Shown: positions 6,958-12,725 of the stretch, in pieces
How positions within the stretch are numbered: the stretch's first letter is position 1
How the letters are laid out: every line of letters starts with the position of its first letter
Source: DATLFA01 sp039934635
GTDB lineage: Bacteria; Actinomycetota; Acidimicrobiia; Acidimicrobiales; WLNW01
Length of the DNA stretch: 13,636 nt
NCBI GenBank assembly: GCA_039934635.1
Contig: JBDTLT010000145.1
Span: forward strand, 1 to 13,636
Direction of reading: 5' to 3'
Notes under the pieces: generated by a model
Told to the model about the DNA's origin: nothing
Databases searched by the model: none
Seen by the model: the letters and a program-made list of their open reading frames with translations, nothing else
Translations under genes and position numbers: made by a program

Positions 6958-9165
6958 CTATCTCATGTCGTTCAGGCGGCCGGAACGTTCACGGTCGACG
7001 AGTAGTTCACGACGAAGGTCCGACCGCACCCGCTGGTACAGCCGTCTCGTCAACTCCTCGAGATCGAGGCGTTCCAGATCGATCATCTCGATGCCGTGAG
7101 GAGCGACGGTTCCGCCCGCTCCGGGAGAGGTCGCGCCCGCAGTCGTCGGCGTAGTCGGCGGCGTCGTCGCGGCCTTCTTGCGGTCGGCGTCGGGATCCCA
7201 CATTTCCTTGCGTTCGGCGTCGGTGAGCGTGATGCCGAATGGGCTCGTCGCCATCTCGGCAAAGTCGGTCAGATACGAACCTTTTATGTCGGCCAGCGAA
7301 TCGATCACCGGCTCTGCTTTCGCTCCGCCGGCCGCGATGCCGGGGCTCGTTGGGGTGCCCGGCGCCGCCGGAGTGCTTTGTCCGAGACCGCCGGGCGTTA
7401 CCGGGGCACCCGGTTTCGCCATGGTGCCCGGAGGCGTCGCCGCTCCCGCCTTGGCCTTGAGCTTGGCCACCGACTGCTTGGCCTTTTCGTCGAGCGCGGT
7501 GACGTCGTCGGCCGGTGGGATCGGCGCGTCGACGTCAGTGGGAAAGAGCTTGCTGTAGATCGCGTCGTAGAGATCCGGGTCGAGGCGGTCGGGCGTCGTC
7601 GGTTGTTGTTTCGCTTCGACGAGATGTTTGTTGACGAGATCGAGTTGGGCATCGGTGCGCCGCTTGACTTCATCGAGGCGCGATTCGACCTCTTTGTCGA
7701 CCTGGGCCTTCAACGTCGCCTGGTCCTCGTCGGACAACATTCCACCGGGCGCATCGTGCGCCTTCTGTGTCTTCAGGTGTTCGAGCCGGGTCGAATGAAA
7801 CTTGTCCTTCATCGCGCGCCGGTTCGCCTCGCGGGCGACCGAGTCGACGCCCGACCCTTCCGGCTTCCCTGCTTCTTCGGCGGTGATTCCCCACGGCGCC
7901 TCGATCGCCTCTTCGATGTCGTCGGTGAACGTGCCGCTCACCGCCGTCCATACACGCGAACCCATGCCGGGCTGCGTGGTCACCGCGGGCGCGGGCTCGG
8001 TGGCGCGCTGCACGCGACCACCGCTGCCGTGTTGCCAGAGAAATCGCACGCCACCACTGCCGTCGGGCTCGGCAACACCTCGGTGGACGAGCTCGCTCAC
8101 GAATCGCTGCGTGTCGACCGACTCGTCGGCGCCGTGATCGGGGAGTGCCATCGTCATCGGGCCAGGTGCCGGTGCACCAGGGTCGCCGCGTACGAATCGC
8201 TCGGCGCGCTGCGCCTCGGCTTCGAGCGCTTGACCCTCGGGCGAACCCTCGGTGGGGAGCGGCGCGCTGCGGCGACGTTGCTGCGCGAGGTGCGTCAACT
8301 CGTGCGCGAGCAAACTCTTCGCCGGCGCTTGGTCGAGTGGCCCGGCTTCGATCGGCACGAAGACTTCGCCGTCGCGCGCGAATGCCCGAGCACCCAATTG
8401 CCGCGCCTCTTCGGTTGTGTCGGCTCCGCGATGCACCAACTGATCGCCGACATCGTCGCCGTACGCGCTGCGCATGATCGTGCGCAAGTCGTCGGGCACG
8501 CGTTCGGGCTCGGCCGGAGGCTCTTCGTCGGCGTCGCTCGCGCGGTCGAGTCGATCATGCAGCATTGCGTCGGGCAGTGCCCCGTGAAAGGCAGGGCCGA
8601 GGCCGAGTCGGCGCGATTGCGCGAGCGACTGACGCGGCGAGTGGCGGGCGGCCAGCGAATCACCGGCGAGGTCCGTTGCGGTCTCGGCGCGGCGCGGCGC
8701 CGACGCGTCAGATTTGCGCGGCGGCTCGACGGCCGGTCGAACCACGGTGACGGAGCTACTCGACATGAGCGCGAAGGTGCCCGGCACCGCCGACGCCGTC
8801 GACGCGCGGAGCGTGCGCACGGTCAACACCGGCAAGACCGACGCCTCGCCGACGGGGGCCTCGGGCAACGCGGTCGCAGAAGTTGCGCGCGATGTGACCC
8901 GAGCCAGGCCCTCGACCATGCCGACGGCCGCGTACTGGGTAACGTCGCTGTGTTCGCGAAAGCCGATCGGCCGCCGGATCGCACTCGTGATGCCGACGAT
9001 CGTGCGCGGTGGTTGCGACGAGATCGCAATGGGCGCTGGCGGCAGCGAGGACCATTCCCGGTTCGGCCGCGACGATGCGAAAGCGGGCGCGTCTCGATCA
9101 CTTGACGACGCGTCAACCTCACCCCCGGGAGAGGGGTCGCTCTTCGTACGGAACGGCCAGCGCAT
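6958..9165 (-). CDS. DUF4157 (eCIS core) protein with HELTH metalloprotease-like motif
   Basis: A 735-aa protein and the most variable-looking gene of the operon. Residues 1-215 are Ser/Ala/Pro/Arg-rich and probably disordered, with no signal peptide or membrane segment. Residues about 225-320 are a DUF4157 domain: LRTIMRSAYGDDVGDQLVHR, LGARAFARDGEVFVP, then LLAHELTHLAQQ with HELTH at 288-292 and a downstream EAEA (E315, E317) able to supply the third zinc ligand. Residues 479-518 are highly charged and helical, and about 570-615 form a Pro/Gly/Ala linker. A motif G-x-[FY]-x2-D-[IF]-x-E-x4-P-[WF]-G-I-T occurs twice (411-428 and 629-646). The last ~44 residues (LEELTRRLYQRV, RELLVDRERSGRL) resemble a tail I associate with other eCIS-locus proteins. 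DUF4157 proteins are a hallmark of eCIS loci and include cargo and effectors. Whether this one is an effector, a cargo adaptor or structural is unknown. ATG 9165 lies 12 nt after the previous stop, with only a weak ribosome site. Confidence 0.88.
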   Translation of the reverse strand: MRWPFRTKSDPSPGGEVDASSSDRDAPAFASSRPNREWSSLPPAPIAISSQPPRTIVGITSAIRRPIGFREHSDVTQYAAVGMVEGLARVTSRATSATALPEAPVGEASVLPVLTVRTLRASTASAVPGTFALMSSSSVTVVRPAVEPPRKSDASAPRRAETATDLAGDSLAARHSPRQSLAQSRRLGLGPAFHGALPDAMLHDRLDRASDADEEPPAEPERVPDDLRTIMRSAYGDDVGDQLVHRGADTTEEARQLGARAFARDGEVFVPIEAGPLDQAPAKSLLAHELTHLAQQRRRSAPLPTEGSPEGQALEAEAQRAERFVRGDPGAPAPGPMTMALPDHGADESVDTQRFVSELVHRGVAEPDGSGGVRFLWQHGSGGRVQRATEPAPAVTTQPGMGSRVWTAVSGTFTDDIEEAIEAPWGITAEEAGKPEGSGVDSVAREANRRAMKDKFHSTRLEHLKTQKAHDAPGGMLSDEDQATLKAQVDKEVESRLDEVKRRTDAQLDLVNKHLVEAKQQPTTPDRLDPDLYDAIYSKLFPTDVDAPIPPADDVTALDEKAKQSVAKLKAKAGAATPPGTMAKPGAPVTPGGLGQSTPAAPGTPTSPGIAAGGAKAEPVIDSLADIKGSYLTDFAEMATSPFGITLTDAERKEMWDPDADRKKAATTPPTTPTTAGATSPGAGGTVAPHGIEMIDLERLDLEELTRRLYQRVRSDLRRELLVDRERSGRLNDMR

Positions 9166-9177
9166 GGAGCTGCCTGC

Positions 9178-9330
9178 TCAATCCTCGCGCTGCTGGTTGA
9201 TCGAACCGATTTCGTCGATGAACCGGCGTCGGATGGGATGCTCGAGATCGAGGATCGAGTCGAGCGGCCAGTGGAGGTAGTAGGCAACGTACGCGACCTC
9301 TTCGAACAAACGGTCGGGCGCGTACGTCAC
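9178..9330 (-). CDS. DUF6760-type small eCIS protein, 50 aa
   Basis: A 50-aa protein starting at GTG 9330 (MTYAPDRLFEEVAYVAYYLH, then WPLDSILDLEHPIRRR and a C-terminal helix). It matches what I recall as the DUF6760 family, tiny proteins found almost only in eCIS and related loci. The start is supported by a GTGA overlap with the preceding stop, an AAGGGGG purine run 4 nt upstream, and the family's usual N-terminus. A longer reading from 9381 would add an unrelated Cys/His-rich extension inside the previous gene. The amphipathic EEVAYVAYYLHW and LDLEHPIRRRFIDEI segments suggest a helical hairpin. The function is not established; a small assembly factor for the tube or baseplate is a guess. 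Confidence 0.85.
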   Translation of the reverse strand: MTYAPDRLFEEVAYVAYYLHWPLDSILDLEHPIRRRFIDEIGSINQQRED

Positions 9331-9722
9331 GATTCCCCCTTGGCACCACCGGTGATGTCCACCGTGAACTCGTGTGCACACGACGGGCAGGTCAGCGACG
9401 CGTGGGTGTGGCCATCTTGGTTGATGCGACGATAGAGGTCTTGCAAGAACGCGAGATCAGACGCGAACAAGCTCTCGACCACATAGCTGTCGACCTCTGA
9501 CAGTGACCCGAGCCGGGTCACCGTCCTCGTCAACAGCAGCACGGTGAGATACGCGGGGTTGTCGCGCACGCGAAAGTCGGATTGCGGGTAGATCTCGTCG
9601 CGCGCGGTGGCGAGGCGCATCGAACCTTCGCGATGCACCGTGCCGTCGCCATCGACGTACCCGCGCGGCAGTACGAACGAGAACTCGGTCTGCAACTGGG
9701 GTCGGGCGATCGTGGCCGTCAC
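9327..9722 (-). CDS. Conserved eCIS/phage tail assembly-type protein with C-terminal CxxC/His cluster
   Basis: A 131-aa protein from GTG 9722, which overlaps the tube-gene stop as GTGA. It contains LQTEFSFVLPRGYVDGDGTV near the N-terminus, then MRLATARDEIYPQSDFRVRD and NPAYLTVLLLTRTVTRLGSL, a pattern I associate with the conserved protein found between tube and DUF6760 genes of actinobacterial eCIS loci. Its C-terminus holds H105, H107, C112, C115 and H117 (GHTHASLTCPSCAHEF), a plausible zinc site. By position it sits where phage tail assembly chaperones lie, directly after the tube protein, but sequence alone does not prove that role. The longer reading from 9824 is out of character (Arg-rich, inside the tube gene) and was not used. 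Confidence 0.82.
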   Translation of the reverse strand: MTATIARPQLQTEFSFVLPRGYVDGDGTVHREGSMRLATARDEIYPQSDFRVRDNPAYLTVLLLTRTVTRLGSLSEVDSYVVESLFASDLAFLQDLYRRINQDGHTHASLTCPSCAHEFTVDITGGAKGES

Positions 9723-10165
9723 GGCGCGACCCGCTGGATGTGTTCGCAGACCATCGTGACGGTCTCCATCAACACTTCGCTGGCACCGGCCTTGAGTGCA
9801 CCGATCTCGATCTTGGCCGGCCACGCATGCTCGAGGTGGTACCGGGCAACCGGCTTACCCTCGACGTTGTACATGACCAGTGAGCAACTCTTGCGGGCGG
9901 CGGCCATGTTGCCGGAGAGCACGGCTTCGTGCCAGCCCCACAGCTCCATGCCGCTGTTCTTGCCTCGCTTGAGCACGAGCGTCGGTGGATTCTTACGCCC
10001 CGGCAGCTTCTTGATGATGACTTCTTTGTCGGACGACTCGACGAAGTCGACGACTTCGACCGACGTGGTGATGCCTTGAAGCTCGGAGAACGACGCAATC
10101 TCGTACCCATCGATCGTGATGGAGAATCGTGCCGCGGTGAGCGCATCTTGTTGCGTTGGTGGCAT
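9719..10165 (-). CDS. Main tail tube protein (Pvc1-like, T4 gp19 family)
   Basis: A 148-aa inner tube protein, encoded directly after the sheath as in most contractile systems. It should stack as hexameric rings to form the delivery conduit inside the sheath. Family features are RFSITIDGYEIASFSELQGI at about residues 13-32, TTSVEVVDFVESSD, KKLPGRKNPPTLVLKRG, the helix NSGMELWGWHEAVLSG, and the strand pair RYHLEHAWPAKIEIGAL. The length is typical. The ATG at 10165 has AGGA 6 nt upstream and lies 16 nt past the sheath stop. It differs from the two accessory tube-like copies further down the operon, which share more with each other. Confidence 0.94.
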   Translation of the reverse strand: MPPTQQDALTAARFSITIDGYEIASFSELQGITTSVEVVDFVESSDKEVIIKKLPGRKNPPTLVLKRGKNSGMELWGWHEAVLSGNMAAARKSCSLVMYNVEGKPVARYHLEHAWPAKIEIGALKAGASEVLMETVTMVCEHIQRVAP

Positions 10166-10181
10166 GTGGTCCTACCCCTTC

Positions 10182-11702
10182 TTATTCTTCGAGGCCGGCG
10201 CCGCCGGAGAACTGAGAGATCCTGAACACGACGAACTCGGCCGGCTTCACCGGTGCGATACCGATTTCACAGGTGAGGATGCCGGCATCGCGATTTTCCG
10301 GAGGGTTGTTCTCCGCGTCGCACTTGACGTAGAACGCCTCGGCCGGCGTCGCGCCGAACAGTGCGCCATCGCGCCACACACGGCGCAGGAACATCGTGAC
10401 GGTGCGCTTGACCGAGTCCCACAACTTCGGATCGTTCGGTTCGAACACGACCCAGTTGGTACCCTGCAGGATCGACTCTTCGACGTAGTTGAAGAGTCGG
10501 CGCACGTTGAGATAGCGCCACTCGGGGTCGCTCGACAGCGTGCGGGCGCCCCAGATGCGAATGCCTTGCCCGGGGAATGAGCGGATGCAGTTCACCGCGA
10601 CCGGGTTGAGTTGGTCGTGCTCGCCTTTGGTGATCTGCAACTCGAGCGAGATCGCGCCGCGAATGACTTCGTTCGCCGGTGCCTTGTGCACCCCGCGTGT
10701 GTCGTCGTTGCGGGCCCAAATGCCAGCGATGTGACCACTCGGCGGGATGTACGCCGCTTTGCCCTGCAGCGGATCCATCACCTTGATCCACGGCCAATAC
10801 AACGACGCGTACTTCGAGTCGTAGCCCGCGAGATCGACGCGCCATTCCTTGATCTGTTGTGCGTTGAGACCGGGCGGCGGATCGAGGATCGCGACTCGGT
10901 CGGCCATCAATTCGCAGTGCGCGATCATTGCCAGCTGCACCGCCTTGACCCCTTCGCCGTCGATCAGGCCACGGCAATGCGCGGCCATCAGATCGGGCAC
11001 GCACAGCATCGTGACTTCGTCGATGGCTTCGAGACCGGCAAAGCCGGTGCGGTCGGCCGCGTTGCCGACGTAGTCGTCGGCATCGATGCGCGATGCGAGC
11101 GGCGCTGCCGCACCGCCGAGCGTGACGGTGCCGTTCGCCAGAGCGGGCGTACCACCCTTGGTCTCTTCGAGCGCGATCAGCCGCGACTCGGCGCGCACGC
11201 GCGTGACGATGTTGTTCGGCGAGCGTTTGGTGGTGACATTGTCGAAGACCTCATCGGGCTTACCCGGTGCCCGCACGATCAACTTGAACGTGTCGTCGGC
11301 GGGTTCCGATGCGTCCGCGACCTCGACGGTGATCCCTTCGCCTTCGGACCCCGCTTCGAGTGCCCGGGCGACCAGAGGCTTCTTCGACCCGTCGGCTACG
11401 GCCGGCAATTCGGCGCTCGCCGCGACCGCGGCTTCGTCGTCGCCGCCGACGCGCACGACATACGCCGCGCCACCGCCGTTCAAGAAGTAGCCGTACACCG
11501 CGTGCGCGAGGAACGACCCTTCGATGAAGTCACCGAATGCCGCGGTGAATTGCGTCCAGTTGGTGACGAGCGTCGGTTCGTGGGCAGGCCCTTTGGCCGC
11601 GAATCCGACGAAGCCGGCGACTGCGGTGCCGACTCCCTCGATCGGCTTCGAGCCGGAGGAAACCTCCTCCATGTACACGCCGGGTGACAAATATGTCGGC
11701 AC
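10182..11702 (-). CDS. Contractile tail sheath protein (Pvc2-like)
   Basis: A 506-aa sheath protein and the only sheath gene in the window. The N-terminus YLSPGVYMEEVSSGSKPIEG, then GVGTAVAGFVGFAAKGP, is the classic start of phage and eCIS sheaths. The Gly-rich LNGGGAAYVVRVGG follows at about 75-88. The C-terminal domain has NEVIRGAISLELQITKGEHD, the segment GIRIWGARTLSSDPEWRYLN, then VRRLFNYVEESI, and the usual ISQFSGGAGLEE tail that forms the inter-subunit strand exchange. The start is a GTG at 11702 with a very strong AGGAGG 4 nt upstream. It is the first gene of the minus-strand operon, consistent with the need for abundant product. Confidence 0.97.
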   Translation of the reverse strand: MPTYLSPGVYMEEVSSGSKPIEGVGTAVAGFVGFAAKGPAHEPTLVTNWTQFTAAFGDFIEGSFLAHAVYGYFLNGGGAAYVVRVGGDDEAAVAASAELPAVADGSKKPLVARALEAGSEGEGITVEVADASEPADDTFKLIVRAPGKPDEVFDNVTTKRSPNNIVTRVRAESRLIALEETKGGTPALANGTVTLGGAAAPLASRIDADDYVGNAADRTGFAGLEAIDEVTMLCVPDLMAAHCRGLIDGEGVKAVQLAMIAHCELMADRVAILDPPPGLNAQQIKEWRVDLAGYDSKYASLYWPWIKVMDPLQGKAAYIPPSGHIAGIWARNDDTRGVHKAPANEVIRGAISLELQITKGEHDQLNPVAVNCIRSFPGQGIRIWGARTLSSDPEWRYLNVRRLFNYVEESILQGTNWVVFEPNDPKLWDSVKRTVTMFLRRVWRDGALFGATPAEAFYVKCDAENNPPENRDAGILTCEIGIAPVKPAEFVVFRISQFSGGAGLEE

Positions 11703-11910
11703 AGCTCCTCCTCAGGAGAGACGTTGCTCGCATCCTGGGGCCAAGAGGGCAATCGCGCGTGGCTGTCGGGGCCGAGTTGAGGGAACCGTTCGTTGCCCGA
11801 AGGTGCAGCGACTTGCCGGCTTTGGGTTGCCCCAAAGGGCAACACATGTTGCACGGTGATCGCGTCATCCGAAGCTGTCGCACGTGCCTTCGACGCGGCA
11901 TGCTGGATGG
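11703..11910. promoter_or_regulatory. Divergent intergenic region between sheath operon and DUF4255 gene
   Basis: This 208-bp region lies between two divergently read starts and must hold the promoter of the minus-strand eCIS operon and probably that of the DUF4255 gene. A strong Shine-Dalgarno (AGGAGG, 11707-11712) serves the sheath gene. The GTTGC pentamer recurs at 11723, 11792, 11827 and 11848, with the inverse GCAAC at 11839. I could not find a convincing -35/-10 pair on either strand, so no promoter coordinates are given. No gene-sized ORF with family resemblance lies here. Confidence 0.6.
11821..11852. repeat. Nested, mutually exclusive inverted repeats in divergent promoter region
   Basis: Three overlapping dyads occupy 32 bp. 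TTTGGG/CCCAAA pairs 11821-11826 with 11831-11836. GTTGCCC/GGGCAAC pairs 11826-11832 with 11837-11843 across a CAAA loop. GCAAC/GTTGC pairs 11839-11843 with 11848-11852. The first two share bases and cannot form together. A further GTTGCCC direct copy lies at 11792-11798. The arrangement fits an operator cluster for a dimeric regulator or an RNA switch, and chance structure in GC-rich DNA is not excluded. Confidence 0.65.
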
Positions 11911-12573
11911 GTGATCGACGAGATCGACCGCGCGCTCGAGGCGTGGCTCAAGTCAGTGCTCAAACCGACGCAGGTCGACATCACTTTTCGCGCGCCGCCC
12001 GAGCAGCCGAACCAACGGCGGCCGCTCGTCGCCGCGGCGCTCTATGACATCGTCGAAGAAGAATCGACGCGCAGCAACTATGTGGAGGACATCCGCGACG
12101 ACCACGGGCGTGTCGTCGCGCGCCAAGGCGCGCCGCGCCGCTTCGTGCTCTCGTATCAGCTGAGCGTGGTCGTTGCCGACGCCGCGATCGAGCACCAGTT
12201 GCTCGGGCGCATCCTCAAAGGCGGCGTCGACACCGATTCGTTGCCGGGCGACGACCTGCCCGACGACCTGCGCGCGGCGGGCCTCACGGTGCCGTTGCAG
12301 GTCGCGAAGACTCGGCCCGCCGGCGCAACCATCCCCGAAACCATGCGGGTCGGTGAACCGGGATGGCGCACGACCATCGATCTCACGTTGGTGGTACCGG
12401 TGCTGCCCGATCCCATCACCGAGATCGCGCCGCCGGCGGAGATACTCGACCTCGGTGTCAGCCGCGAAGGCGGCAAGGGCAAGCCCCCCTCCGCCGCGAC
12501 TCCCGACGAAGCCCGCAAAGTGCCACTCGAAGACCGCAAGTGGACCTCGGTCCGCCGCCGCGAGCCCACTTAG
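11911..12573 (+). CDS. DUF4255 (Pvc16-type) tail terminator protein
   Basis: A 220-aa protein of the DUF4255/Pvc16_N family. In PVC and AFP particles the homologue caps the distal end of tube and sheath and sets or stabilises length. The N-terminus IDEIDRALEAWLKSVL followed by VDITFRAPPE is characteristic, as is the beta-rich core (ALYDIVEEESTRSN, then RRFVLSYQLSVVVADAAIEH and LLGRILKG). The C-terminal 40 residues are Pro/Lys/Glu-rich and probably disordered. The GTG at 11911 is chosen because the family starts there; GTG 11884 would add nine atypical residues. No real Shine-Dalgarno is visible, so expression may be weak or leaderless. It is transcribed away from the rest of the operon, so its dose could be set separately from sheath and tube. 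Confidence 0.88.
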   Translation: MIDEIDRALEAWLKSVLKPTQVDITFRAPPEQPNQRRPLVAAALYDIVEEESTRSNYVEDIRDDHGRVVARQGAPRRFVLSYQLSVVVADAAIEHQLLGRILKGGVDTDSLPGDDLPDDLRAAGLTVPLQVAKTRPAGATIPETMRVGEPGWRTTIDLTLVVPVLPDPITEIAPPAEILDLGVSREGGKGKPPSAATPDEARKVPLEDRKWTSVRRREPT

Positions 12574-12630
12574 TTGTGCGGCTCCGCCGTTCGGTCGGTG
12601 TCTCCTGCCATCCCGGGCCTCGCGCACCAA

Positions 12631-12677
12631 GTCTCGTAGTGCAAAAGCACGGTAGGCGTGCTTTTGCACTACCAGAC
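12631..12677. repeat. Strong 20-bp inverted repeat, candidate bidirectional terminator
   Basis: A stem of 16 perfect pairs (12636-12651 with 12657-12672) closes a 5-nt GTAGG loop. After one C/C mismatch, four more pairs extend it to 12631 and 12677. Each arm contains a smaller palindrome of its own (GTGCAAAAGCAC and its complement). It lies 57 nt after the DUF4255 stop and 48 nt before the next start. The stem is A/T-rich in the middle and has no U-tract after it, so a classic intrinsic terminator is not proven. A symmetrical bidirectional terminator or a dispersed palindromic element are alternatives. Confidence 0.85.
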
Positions 12678-12725
12678 TGCTCCAAATCCGGCGCAAAGAA
12701 CTGACTGTCACAGGGGCTTGCTTTG

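Noticed and set aside
7096..9105. 669-codon plus-strand reading frame opposite the DUF4157 gene
   Set aside because: It is Arg/Gly/His-rich, has no family resemblance and mirrors the codon pattern of the real minus-strand gene. Long antisense frames are expected at this GC content.
9331..9381. N-terminal extension of the DUF6760 protein to 9381
   Set aside because: It would add a Cys/His stretch translated from the previous gene's other frame. GTG 9330 has the ribosome site and family start.
9723..9824. N-terminal extension of the CxxC assembly-type protein to 9824
   Set aside because: The extra 34 residues are Arg/Asp/Gly-rich noise inside the tube gene. GTG 9722 gives a GTGA junction like its neighbours.
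10611..11687. 358-codon plus-strand frame opposite the sheath gene
   Set aside because: It is an antisense shadow of the sheath, whose identity, start and ribosome site are clear.
11900..11914. ATG at 11900 near the DUF4255 start
   Set aside because: It meets a TGA after four codons and is out of frame with the DUF4255 gene.
513..12573. Tailed prophage or T6SS cluster
   Set aside because: No head, packaging, lysis or integration genes and no TssJLM. DUF4157, DUF4255, DUF6760 and the LysM adaptor point to eCIS.
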